Positions 1-7,393 of a stretch of DNA of 11,275 bases are shown here, piece after piece. Positions within the stretch are counted from its first letter, which is position 1; every line of letters starts with the position of its first letter. Source of the stretch: Bacillota bacterium. Its GTDB lineage: Bacteria; Bacillota; GCA-003054495; Carboxydocellales; JAJZTU01. Below the pieces are notes generated by a model, which was not told where the DNA came from, made no database searches, and saw only the letters and a program-made list of their open reading frames with translations. The stretch is taken from NCBI GenBank assembly GCA_021848765.1, contig JAJZTU010000091.1, forward strand, positions 1-11,275, given 5' to 3'. A program made the translations under genes and the position numbers.

Positions 1-2
1 CT

Positions 3-1319
3 GTGGAAACCTCTACAGGCAATCCTTTTCAGGCCCTGAAGGTTTTATTGGGCAACTACTCGATACCTCGGCTCCCGGAACTTCCTCCCTTCCTGGGCGG
101 CTGCGCAGGTTATTTCGCCTATGACCTGGGAGAACAGTTGGAAGTCCTCCCTTCCCTGGCAGAGGACGATTTGGGTATTCCGGACTGCATTCAGGGCTTT
201 TACGATACTGTGCTTATCTATGACCATCAGGATAACGTTTGGCTGATCTCCTCCACCGGCCTTCCGGAGGCTGACCCTATTCTGCGCCGTGAAAGAGCCG
301 AACAAAGGCTGGTTGAAGCCGCAAACCTGCTGAAGGAAAAAAACCAAGATGCTACAGCTCTTTCGCAAGAAGGGACACAGGAAGTCAGCGCCTCCGGAAA
401 CTATGGCGGTAGTCCCGGAGAACACCATTCCGGCTGGAGCAAAGCAGCTGAATTACCTGAACTAAGCGCCGACTTGGGGGGATACCTGCGGACCCACTTC
501 ACCCCGGAGGAATACCGCCGGGCAGTACAAGCTGCCAAGGACTATATTGCCGCCGGAGACATCTTTCAGGTCAACCTGACCCAGCGCTTTGATGCACCTC
601 TGCCGGCAGAGCCCTTTGAACTCTATAAGGTGCTGCGCAGCATCAATCCTGCCCCCTTTGCCAGTTACCTGAACTATCCGGAAGTGGTAATTGCCAGCGC
701 ATCTCCGGAGCGTTATCTCCTGGTCACCGGTACCCGGGTGGAAACCAGGCCTATTAAAGGCACCCGCCCCCGGGGCCGGAACCCGGTTGAGGACAAGGCC
801 AACCGGGAAGAACTGCTAAACAGCGTCAAAGACAGGGCGGAACTGGTCATGATCATTGACTTGGAGCGCAACGACCTGGGCCGGGTTTGCGAGACCGGGT
901 CGGTACGGGTACCTGACCTGATTAGGCTGGAGGAATATCCAACCGTCTTTCACCTGGTCTCCACGGTGGAAGGCCGCCTGCCTGCCGGTAAAAATATAGT
1001 TGATATGCTGGAGGTCAGTTTTCCCGGAGGTTCGATTACCGGTGCCCCTAAAATTAGGGCTATGGAGATAATTGAGGAACTGGAACCGGTAAAAAGAGGG
1101 ATTTATACCGGTTCCATCGGTTACATTTCCTTCAATGGTGATGCTGACCTGAATATTGTCATCCGCACCTTTGTTATTAAGGACGGTTGGGCCTACTTCC
1201 AGGTCGGGGGTGGAATTGTAGCCGACTCCGACCCGCAATTGGAGTATGAGGAGACTCTCCACAAAGGTAAAGCCTTGCGGACAGCATTAGAGATTTGCCG
1301 AAAACAAAATTCACGGTGA
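3..1319 (+). CDS. pabB: Aminodeoxychorismate synthase component I (PabB), 5' end outside the window
   Basis: Chorismate-binding enzyme that aminates chorismate to 4-amino-4-deoxychorismate, on the route to p-aminobenzoate and folate; it works in the cytosol with a glutaminase partner (PabA). The 438 visible residues contain the family landmarks: PFLGGCAGYFAYDLG near residue 29, IFQVNLTQRF near 187, PIKGTRPRG at 250-258, IIDLERNDLGR near 284, SFPGGSITGAPK at 339-350 and the terminal GGGIVADSDP near 402. The lysine in PIKGT (K252) favours PabB over TrpE, which normally has PIAGT; the known PabB mechanism uses this lysine. The frame is open to the window edge, and the GTG at position 3 aligns with an internal stretch of PabB, so roughly the first 50-60 residues lie upstream. 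Residues 110-155 form a low-similarity insertion between the two domains. The gene ends convergently with the next one, with no pabA or pabC visible. Confidence 0.9.
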   Translation: METSTGNPFQALKVLLGNYSIPRLPELPPFLGGCAGYFAYDLGEQLEVLPSLAEDDLGIPDCIQGFYDTVLIYDHQDNVWLISSTGLPEADPILRRERAEQRLVEAANLLKEKNQDATALSQEGTQEVSASGNYGGSPGEHHSGWSKAAELPELSADLGGYLRTHFTPEEYRRAVQAAKDYIAAGDIFQVNLTQRFDAPLPAEPFELYKVLRSINPAPFASYLNYPEVVIASASPERYLLVTGTRVETRPIKGTRPRGRNPVEDKANREELLNSVKDRAELVMIIDLERNDLGRVCETGSVRVPDLIRLEEYPTVFHLVSTVEGRLPAGKNIVDMLEVSFPGGSITGAPKIRAMEIIEELEPVKRGIYTGSIGYISFNGDADLNIVIRTFVIKDGWAYFQVGGGIVADSDPQLEYEETLHKGKALRTALEICRKQNSR

Positions 1320-1362
1320 AGGGGAGTGCTCACGTCGAAGACCGCTTTGCACTTGAACTAAC

Positions 1363-2589
1363 TTATGGGCAAACAATTATCCCGCGTGACCAGAGGCATT
1401 CAGCACATGATGGACTGTTCCCCCAACAGTCCATTTCATTATCGTCAGCCATACTGCATCCTTCAAGATATTTGCAATCCGTACAGGAAGGAAAATGAAA
1501 ATCCTTGACCGTTGACCGGAAAACCGCATAGACCGGGTCTGTCCAGATTGCTTTGACACTCTTATCCTTAATATCTCCGAGATGGTGGGGAAAAATCTTT
1601 TTTTCCCGGCCATAAATATAACATTTATAAGAATGCATAAGGGCATAACAAGGAGCTACATTTCCTTCCCAAGTAATGGTTAAGGCTTTATCCTCAATAA
1701 ATTTACAATTCCTGAGGGTCCTTAATTTCATATGCGGCAATTGAGCCCTCATCATCAACCAGGTAGAATCATTGCCAAACAAGGGAACTGTATCGTCAAG
1801 GTCATAGACTATTTCTTCTTTCAATTCTTCGCAATATGGTAAAACATTAGTCACCAACAAATACCTGGCCTGAAGTTCATCAAGCAACCGCGCCAATTGG
1901 GGGAGTTTATGATAGTTCTTTTTCATGGCTACAAATTCTATGGCCAGTTCCGGCCGGTTGGCGTGCCGTTCACTTTTTACCCTGTTGAAGTTCCGTATGT
2001 TTGCGATGATACTATTAAAATCGGCACCTTTACGGATATCATTAAATTCTGCTTCGTCAGGCCCGTCCAAAGAGACAAAAAGCCTGTCTAATCCCAAATC
2101 GACCAACTTACCGGCTACTTCTCCGGTTAAAAGTGACCCGTTAGAAATCATCTCCACATCAACGCCTAAATTTTTGACACTCTTGAGCATTTCAAAAATG
2201 TGCGGGTGGCTTAGTGGTTCCCCGAAGCCTCCGAAATGAACGCATTCCAGGTTAGGCAGGTCACTTAACTGCTCAACCAGGAGTTGAAAAACCGGTAATT
2301 CCATAATTCCGAGTTCATCCTCCCAAGAATTGCGGATACAGGTTATACAATCAAAATTACACAAAGTGGTAACCTCGATATAAACTTTTTTTACATCGGG
2401 AGCCAGCGAAATAAGCTTATAACCGCAGGTAGTTTGATAAACCAAAGCCTCCGTACCCTGCTCGTGTCCGGCCAAGTGCTTCAAAGAAATTGTTATGCGT
2501 CCGTCAGGTTGAATAATTCCTTGGTTAAGTTTACTCAAATTATGCCGTGAAAAGATGCTCTCACATTTTGTGGCACTTTCTTTGCACAT
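1363..2589 (-). CDS. Radical SAM/SPASM protein, probable tungsten-cofactor oxidoreductase maturase
   Basis: The 408-residue protein has the radical SAM CX3CX2C motif at C77, C81 and C84 (CNFDCITC), which binds the 4Fe-4S cluster that cleaves S-adenosylmethionine, followed by GGFGEP at 120-125. The C-terminal part is a cysteine-rich SPASM-like region (C295, C314, C369, C372, C378, C388, C395, C398, C407) for extra iron-sulfur clusters. The sequence around CIRNSWEDELG, the GGFGEPLSHP stretch and the ending WGNSPSCAECLWSRG resemble, from memory, maturases found beside tungsten aldehyde:ferredoxin oxidoreductases. The substrate is therefore inferred, and no such oxidoreductase is in the window. 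The ATG at 2589 is supported by GGAGG seven bases upstream. The gene lies downstream of the acr3 terminator, so it needs its own promoter, which I could not pin down. The alternative is another SPASM enzyme of unknown substrate. Confidence 0.8.
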   Translation of the reverse strand: MCKESATKCESIFSRHNLSKLNQGIIQPDGRITISLKHLAGHEQGTEALVYQTTCGYKLISLAPDVKKVYIEVTTLCNFDCITCIRNSWEDELGIMELPVFQLLVEQLSDLPNLECVHFGGFGEPLSHPHIFEMLKSVKNLGVDVEMISNGSLLTGEVAGKLVDLGLDRLFVSLDGPDEAEFNDIRKGADFNSIIANIRNFNRVKSERHANRPELAIEFVAMKKNYHKLPQLARLLDELQARYLLVTNVLPYCEELKEEIVYDLDDTVPLFGNDSTWLMMRAQLPHMKLRTLRNCKFIEDKALTITWEGNVAPCYALMHSYKCYIYGREKKIFPHHLGDIKDKSVKAIWTDPVYAVFRSTVKDFHFPSCTDCKYLEGCSMADDNEMDCWGNSPSCAECLWSRGIIVCP

Positions 2590-2663
2590 TTTTCTACCTC
2601 CAAACTAATGCATACCAATTCAGGCTATTGGTGAAATTTTTACCTGCACAATCATGCCCTCCT

Positions 2664-2712
2664 AAAAAAGCCAGGCCTGCACCAAAATTCCGTTCGCTGG
2701 CGCAAGCCTAGC
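2664..2712 (-). terminator. Strong Rho-independent terminator after acr3
   Basis: On the minus strand, 15 bases (2712 to 2698) pair fully with 2684 to 2670, allowing three G-U pairs. The loop is 13 nt, and six T residues (2669 to 2664) follow. It closes the arsD-arsR-arsA-acr3 operon. Confidence 0.88.
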
Positions 2713-2768
2713 TGTACTATACGGTAGCTGATGTTTGTAAATCCATAGAAACGTGGTAACAACTTGGT

Positions 2769-3851
2769 TTAAGCCGCTCCTTGGCCTGCCTTGGAGCGAC
2801 CGTCAGCGGTAAAATACTTTCTGGAAAACCCCAGGGCTACATTCACCAAGGCGATCATAACCGGTACCTCAATCAACGGACCGATTACTGCCGCAAAAGC
2901 CTGACCCGAATCAATCCCGTAGATGGCCACCGCCACAGCGATAGCTAACTCGAAGTTATTGCTGGCTGCGGTAAAGGAGAGAGTAGTCGTCTGTTCATAA
3001 TTGACACCAAACCGCCAACTCAGGAAGAAAGAAAGCATGAACATTACCACAAAGTAAATGAGCAGAGGGATCGCAACCCAAACTACATCCATGGGCTGTT
3101 TAATAATATAGCTACCCTTGAGAGAGAACATCACAATAATGGTGAACAACAAGAATACTAGGGTCAAAGGGCTGATCTTGGGTAGAAACTCATTCTCATA
3201 CCATTCCTTACCCTTGGCAGGAATCAGTATGTATCTGGTTAAGAAACCCGCTACAAAAGGTATCCCCAGGTAAATCGCAACACTAAGCGCCACATCACCC
3301 ATGGACACATGTACTTCCATTCCTTTTAACCCTATCCATCCGGGAAGAATTGTGATAAATACGTAGGCATAGACGGAGTAAAGCACCAACTGGAAGATAG
3401 AGTTCAAAGCGACCAGGGCAGCCGCATACTCAGTATCACCTTTAGCCAGGTTATTCCACACAATTACCATGGCGATACAGCGGGCCAGGCCGATTAAAAT
3501 CAAACCCACCATGTATTCAGGCTTATCCGCCAACAAGAGTACTGCCAGGGCAAACATGAGGACAGGACCGATAATCCAGTTTTGTACCAACGAAAGCAGC
3601 ACAACTTTACCATTCTTAAAGACTTTCCCTAATTCTTCATACTTAACTTTGGCCAGGGGTGGATACATCATCACAATCAAGCCAATGGCAATCGGGATGG
3701 AAGTTGTACCAACGGAGAATCTGTCCAACCATGTAGCTACCCCCGGAAAAAGGTAACCCCCACCAACACCTACGACCATGGCCAGAAAAATCCACAGGGT
3801 TAAAAAACGATCTAAAAAAGATAATTTAGCTTTGGCTTCTATTTGAGCCAT
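2769..3851 (-). CDS. acr3: Arsenite efflux permease of the ACR3 family
   Basis: Membrane protein that exports arsenite through the cytoplasmic membrane. The 360 residues contain about ten hydrophobic segments, the usual ACR3 size and layout. C125 in GLARCIAMVIVWN and E301 in AASNNFELAIAVAVA correspond to the conserved cysteine and glutamate known to be needed for transport in ACR3 proteins; GPLIEVPVMIALV near 324 is another family landmark. I chose the ATG at 3851 (MAQIEAK) because GGGAGG sits about seven bases upstream; a frame nine codons longer starts inside that site. It is last in the ars operon, 63 bp after arsA, and is followed by a strong terminator. ACR3 can work alone on the membrane potential, but the nearby arsA and arsD suggest an ATPase-assisted pump. 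Confidence 0.95.
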   Translation of the reverse strand: MAQIEAKAKLSFLDRFLTLWIFLAMVVGVGGGYLFPGVATWLDRFSVGTTSIPIAIGLIVMMYPPLAKVKYEELGKVFKNGKVVLLSLVQNWIIGPVLMFALAVLLLADKPEYMVGLILIGLARCIAMVIVWNNLAKGDTEYAAALVALNSIFQLVLYSVYAYVFITILPGWIGLKGMEVHVSMGDVALSVAIYLGIPFVAGFLTRYILIPAKGKEWYENEFLPKISPLTLVFLLFTIIVMFSLKGSYIIKQPMDVVWVAIPLLIYFVVMFMLSFFLSWRFGVNYEQTTTLSFTAASNNFELAIAVAVAIYGIDSGQAFAAVIGPLIEVPVMIALVNVALGFSRKYFTADGRSKAGQGAA

Positions 3852-3914
3852 GCTTATCCCTCCCTTGTTTTTACGCAAAATACCAACTCTTTATCCCTAT
3901 TTCAAATTTAGTGT

Positions 3915-5774
3915 TTACGTTGCAAACAGTATGTCCCCTCCTTTTTCTAACATTTCCATGCCTTTGATTTCCCTGTCCAGCACAGGCAACTGCAGGACGG
4001 CCGCACCGCTAAATTTTGCCGCTAACTGACTCAAATGCCGTTCTTGCATCCGGCGCCTTTGTTGGAAGAATGAATTTATGCAGAACTCACCGGGCAGAAC
4101 CAGGTTAGCCACTACCAAAGGAGTATTAATACCTACAGTTTTCAATTCCTCCACAGCCCGGTGGGCTTCCATAATTGGGGTATTTTCCGGGTATACCACG
4201 AAGCCGAAGGTGGCCCGGGCAGGATCTCTCATGATCCCGATAACCTGCTCAAACCGTTCCATGGCTTGTTTGTTTAACAGGTCCCCCTCTACAGAGGTAC
4301 TGGATTTTAACTCAATTTGTTTGCTCCAGTCCATGGGCAGTTCCAGCAACCGCAGGGTATGGCCGGTGGGAGCAGTATCAAAGACCATGACCTCGTAGTC
4401 ACTGCGCAGCACATAATCCATGAACTTGTTGAACACTGCCATCTCTTCAGTACAGGGAGAATCCAACTGTTCCTCCATAATGGTAATGACCTCTTCGGAA
4501 TAGCGGGTGCGGGCATCATCCAGAATATTATTTTTATACGCTTCGGCTGTTTGCTTAGGATCGATTTTGGCCGCCCAGAGATTAGCCACCCCCAGAATGG
4601 CGGTGGGTTCACTCCTCACTTCAGCTTGCAGTACCTCACCGATGTGAGCTGCAGGATCTGTGGTAATCAATAAGGTCTTGACTCCCTGCTTAGCCAGCCA
4701 TACAGCGGTGATACAAGAGACTGAAGTCTTGCCCACCCCTCCTTTGCCGGCGAAGAAAACGGATCTGGTTTGACCCTTTTGGGGCACTAGAAGCTGTTGG
4801 ACATTGGGGTTTATAGTTTTAGTAACTTCAGGTACCCCGGAAGGTTCTGTGGATAAACTTCCTGCTTGTTCAACGGATAAACTCCCTGGTTGTTCAGCGG
4901 TATCGCTCCAAAGCCGCCGGCCAACATGCCGCAAGAAATCTAACCCTTTAATTTCCTCCTCTAAAAGGTAAACTTTTTTGGCAGGCAGTTTAAGCCTTGC
5001 TGCAATGACCTTTAAGTATTCCTGCTGCATCTGGCTTCGCTTTTGAAAAAACGGAATCCGGCAGTGCTCAGGGGGCAGGATACCGTTAATGATCAATAGA
5101 TTAGAATTAATGCCAATCCTGGCTAATTCCCCTGCCGATCTTTCGGTTTCTTTAATAGGGGTGGCTTCCGGTTGTACTACAAAAGCAAAGGTAGTCCGGT
5201 TAGGGTCCTGCAGAATAGCGATAGCCCGGTCATATTTGGCCCGGGAATCCTGAAGGACCTGAACCGGCCCCAGGCAGGTTTGGCCGCTGCCCTGCTCACT
5301 TTCGGCAATATGCCGACTCCAGTCTACAGGCAGTTCCAGCAACCTGATAGTATGACCGGTGGGGGCTGTATCGAAGACTACCACCTCAAATTCGGGGTTA
5401 TCAATAAAGTCGACAAATTTGTCAAAGGAGGCCATCTCTTCAGTACAGGGAGAATTCAACTGCTCTTCCATTACCGCTACAATGCTGTCATCGAAAAGCT
5501 CCCTATAAGGAGCCAGAGCCCTGTCTTTATACTCCGCAGTCGCTTTGACGGAATCAATCTCCATGGCCCATAAGTTTTGCACACCGTTAACAGGGGTTAC
5601 CTTATGGCCAATGGGCTGTTCAAAGACATCAGCGAGGTTGGAAGCCGGGTCGGTTGTTACAATCAGGGTCTTAGCGCCTGTTTCGGCATAAAATACAGCC
5701 GTGGCGGAAGCCATAGAGGTCTTACCTACCCCGCCTTTGCCTGAAAAGAAGAAAAACTTGGTAGCATCCGCCAT
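3915..5774 (-). CDS. arsA: Two-domain arsenite-stimulated ATPase ArsA
   Basis: Soluble ATPase that powers arsenite extrusion with the membrane permease. The 619 residues are two homologous halves, each with a Walker A GKGGVGKT (12-19 and 343-350), a TTDPA stretch (40-44 and 371-375) and the DTAPTGHT signature (135-142 and 466-473). The As(III) ligands known from E. coli ArsA have clear counterparts: C110 in NSPCTEEM, C167 in QTCLGP and C441 in DSPCTEEM. The halves are joined by a linker at about 290-330 that contains a short repeat. The ATG at 5774 shares its A with the TAA of arsR (TAATG), preceded by GGGAGG, so translation is probably coupled. Pairing of a full-length two-domain ArsA with ACR3 rather than ArsB is less common but known. 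The function is secure. Confidence 0.96.
   Translation of the reverse strand: MADATKFFFFSGKGGVGKTSMASATAVFYAETGAKTLIVTTDPASNLADVFEQPIGHKVTPVNGVQNLWAMEIDSVKATAEYKDRALAPYRELFDDSIVAVMEEQLNSPCTEEMASFDKFVDFIDNPEFEVVVFDTAPTGHTIRLLELPVDWSRHIAESEQGSGQTCLGPVQVLQDSRAKYDRAIAILQDPNRTTFAFVVQPEATPIKETERSAGELARIGINSNLLIINGILPPEHCRIPFFQKRSQMQQEYLKVIAARLKLPAKKVYLLEEEIKGLDFLRHVGRRLWSDTAEQPGSLSVEQAGSLSTEPSGVPEVTKTINPNVQQLLVPQKGQTRSVFFAGKGGVGKTSVSCITAVWLAKQGVKTLLITTDPAAHIGEVLQAEVRSEPTAILGVANLWAAKIDPKQTAEAYKNNILDDARTRYSEEVITIMEEQLDSPCTEEMAVFNKFMDYVLRSDYEVMVFDTAPTGHTLRLLELPMDWSKQIELKSSTSVEGDLLNKQAMERFEQVIGIMRDPARATFGFVVYPENTPIMEAHRAVEELKTVGINTPLVVANLVLPGEFCINSFFQQRRRMQERHLSQLAAKFSGAAVLQLPVLDREIKGMEMLEKGGDILFAT
4827..4898 (-). 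repeat. 24-bp imperfect tandem repeat in the ArsA linker
   Basis: Codons 293-316 of arsA encode three related eight-residue units, AEQPGSLS, VEQAGSLS and the more diverged TEPSGVPE. The first two units are similar at DNA level (both contain a CC-GGTAG-type variant of GGNAGTTTATCC on the minus strand), which points to recent duplication. It lengthens the flexible tether between the two ATPase halves. Confidence 0.7.
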
Positions 5775-6163
5775 TACTTTACCTCCCTTAAGACTTCATC
5801 CAGCGCTTCTTGTTCGGCCGTAAGCTTTTCGCAAAGACTGCAGTCTGTGCGGATTTGTGGTTTATGAATGCTGCCAGAGGGCATATTTTCGCAAATTGGC
5901 CGGCCAAGAATTTTCTTGAGTTCCTCGCCATATTTTATAAACGCTGATTCATTAAGGGCATAATAGACCCATTTACCCTCTTTAGTATCCTTAACCAGCC
6001 CCGCCTGCCGCAGAATCTTCAAATGGTGGGAAATTGCCGGTTGAGACAGGTCTAACCGGTCAATAACTTCACAAACACACATCTCTTTCTCTGCAAGCAT
6101 CTGGACTATCTTCAACCTGTTCTCATCACCTAAAGCTTTGAAAAACTCAGCTAACTTTCTCAT
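5774..6163 (-). CDS. arsR: ArsR-family arsenic-responsive repressor
   Basis: Winged-helix DNA-binding protein that should repress the ars operon until As(III) or Sb(III) binds. In the 129 residues, the CVC motif at C29 and C31 (EMCVCEV) matches the ELCVCDL metal site of classical ArsR, and the recognition helix is LSQPAISHHLKILRQAGLV (39-57), followed by the EGKWVYYAL wing. The C-terminal tail has further cysteines (C91 and the pair C108, C111 in DCSLC) that are not part of the classical site and might add a ligand. It sits between arsD and arsA, with its stop overlapping the arsA start by one base. The ribosome binding site is weak (AAGGGA about 13 bases upstream). The likely operator is the dyad in the arsD promoter, so it would be autoregulatory. 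Confidence 0.94.
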   Translation of the reverse strand: MRKLAEFFKALGDENRLKIVQMLAEKEMCVCEVIDRLDLSQPAISHHLKILRQAGLVKDTKEGKWVYYALNESAFIKYGEELKKILGRPICENMPSGSIHKPQIRTDCSLCEKLTAEQEALDEVLREVK

Positions 6164-6210
6164 TTTACATCGCGTCCCTTCTGTGGGGTCCTGCTGGTTT
6201 ACCGAAACAA

Positions 6211-6534
6211 CTAAACATCCTTCTGCAAATACGCCTGCAATTCGAGCATGCTGGGATAACCGTGAGTTTTAATGATTTGACCATTAACCGTAGCTAAAGG
6301 TAATACCTTAGTTCCCTGGCTTTTAATCAATTCCATTACCGCAGGGTTATTCTGAAAGGCCGCGACGCTTTGCCCAAACATGTGCCGTTCCACCGTAACT
6401 TGCCCGGCATAGTCCTTTTTTAGTTTCTGTATTGTTGCGTTAACCTGGATCAGGACCGGGTCAATAGTCGGGCCACACAGGCCCGAACTGCAGCACATGG
6501 GTGGGTCGAAGATTTCAATCTTGATTTTACTCAC
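6211..6534 (-). CDS. arsD: Arsenite metallochaperone ArsD
   Basis: Small cytosolic protein that passes As(III) to ArsA. The N-terminal FDPPMCCSSGLCGP carries the three cysteines (C14, C15, C20) that form the As(III) site in E. coli ArsD, and the rest (FGQSVAAFQNNPAVMELI, VLPLATVNGQIIKTHGYPS) follows the family's thioredoxin-like fold. I chose GTG at 6534 (107 residues) because AAAGGAGG lies seven bases upstream; the open frame is 13 codons longer but those codons include the ribosome binding site itself. The extra C-terminal cysteine pairs of some ArsD proteins, which are dispensable, are absent. It is first in the operon, followed by arsR after 47 bp. Confidence 0.95.
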   Translation of the reverse strand: MSKIKIEIFDPPMCCSSGLCGPTIDPVLIQVNATIQKLKKDYAGQVTVERHMFGQSVAAFQNNPAVMELIKSQGTKVLPLATVNGQIIKTHGYPSMLELQAYLQKDV

Positions 6535-6575
6535 AATAGTTCCTCCTTTGGTTTTTAGTGGATTTATTAACACCC

Positions 6576-6611
6576 ATTATATATATACATTTAACTTTGT
6601 AAATATGTATA
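6576..6611 (-). promoter_or_regulatory. Promoter and probable ArsR operator of the ars operon
   Basis: On the minus strand a -35 TTTACA (6603-6598) is separated by 16 bp from a perfect -10 TATAAT (6581-6576), about 35-40 bp before the arsD ribosome binding site. An inverted repeat with arms TATACAT (6584-6590) and ATGTATA (6605-6611) overlaps both promoter elements, where a repressor would block RNA polymerase. Assignment to ArsR is inference. Confidence 0.7.
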
Positions 6612-6691
6612 CTAAAAAAATATGCCCCATTCATATTTAAGTTCATTTATGTATTTACTTTAGCAGAAAAACCTGGAAAGTGCAATAGACC

Positions 6692-6733
6692 TTTTAAAAC
6701 AAATAAGCCCCTCTTGAAAATTAGTAGGGCTTA
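6692..6733 (-). terminator. Rho-independent terminator after the CopZ-like gene
   Basis: On the minus strand TAAGCCC (6733-6727) pairs with GGGCTTA (6710-6704) around a 16-nt loop, followed by the T-rich TTTGTTTT. It lies 18 bp after the proposed TAA of the selenoprotein gene, which supports an end of that gene at 6752 and separates it from the ars promoter. Confidence 0.7.
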
Positions 6734-6751
6734 CTTTAGAGGACAATATTT

Positions 6752-7231
6752 TTACGTCCGTGAATGTAGTTTATCCAATCCTTTTGCAATCACCGATTGC
6801 ACTGCCGGAGCACATCACCTGCCTGCAGGGTTTTTGGTAAGACACTCCTTGCCTGTATTGGCCCCTGTGTGGGCCTTAATTTCATCCAGGGTAGTACAAC
6901 ACCCTCTGTTAATTACATGATCCAAAATCACTTCATCAGTTACCCCTTTACAATAGCAAATTGGTACCGGTGATTCTTCTTTATACCAGATAGGAACCGT
7001 TAGATCATACTTGGTGAAGTGAGTTCCTTCTTTGGTATAGTATGACGTAGGACACTGCCTGGAAAGGCAGAGAAAATATTCTGTTCCTGCTAAACCGTTT
7101 CGTTTCTCTTTTTTAAGCAAGCTACGTACAGTTACTTCCTTCACTTTTTGCCCTGGCTCTTGGCAAACCGGACAAATTGGGGAGTCGGCATCCGGTTCTG
7201 TTTTGCCGCAAACACCTTCCACAATAGCCAT
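6752..7231 (-). CDS. CopZ-N-like iron-sulfur metallochaperone, predicted selenoprotein (Sec139)
   Basis: Read through one in-frame TGA (6817-6815), this is a 159-residue cytosolic protein. Seen: a CPVC pair (C20, C23) and C55, C60 in the first half, then ICYC (C92, C94), C130 and NPAGR-Sec-C at 134-140. From memory, Archaeoglobus CopZ has the same order in its N-terminal domain, with LCYC and NPSGRCC, binding a zinc ion and a [2Fe-2S] cluster; here the first Cys of the CC pair is TGA. The reading continues CAPAVQSVIAKGLDKLHSRT to a TAA, matching the helical end expected after GRCC. The copper-binding HMA domain of CopZ is absent. ATG at 7231 has GAGGTG seven bases upstream. A hairpin with a GGT loop 20 nt after the TGA fits a SECIS. 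It ends the merT-merP operon, so it probably accepts the transported metal. If Sec were not inserted, the product would be a 138-residue truncated form. Confidence 0.85.
6785..6801 (-). promoter_or_regulatory. Predicted SECIS hairpin of the CopZ-like selenoprotein gene
   Basis: On the minus strand TGCAATC and GATTGCA form a perfect 7-bp stem closed by a GGT loop, starting the loop 20 nt after the TGA. The E. coli fdhF element has a GGUCU loop at a similar distance, and bacterial SECIS loops need a G in the first two positions. This is the most regular hairpin of the three. Confidence 0.8.
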
Positions 7232-7393
7232 TATCTCACCTCTATTTAATTTCCTTAAGTCTTGGTATTATTTACTCATTAGCGTAAAAAAATCCCTGGC
7301 TATATACTAAGACCGTGACTTAACTCATGGGTATTACATCTTCCCACCAATGCCTACCCAGTTTCACTCCCTGGGCTAAAGTTATCTTATAAG

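Noticed and set aside
4078..4673. Plus-strand open frames opposite arsA
   Set aside because: Antisense shadows of a well-conserved gene, with no ribosome binding sites or recognisable domains; the same holds for frames opposite pabB, acr3 and the radical SAM gene.
7320..7367. 15-codon ORF KLGRHWWEDVIPMS on the minus strand
   Set aside because: No properly spaced ribosome binding site and too short to support; noted only as part of the gap.
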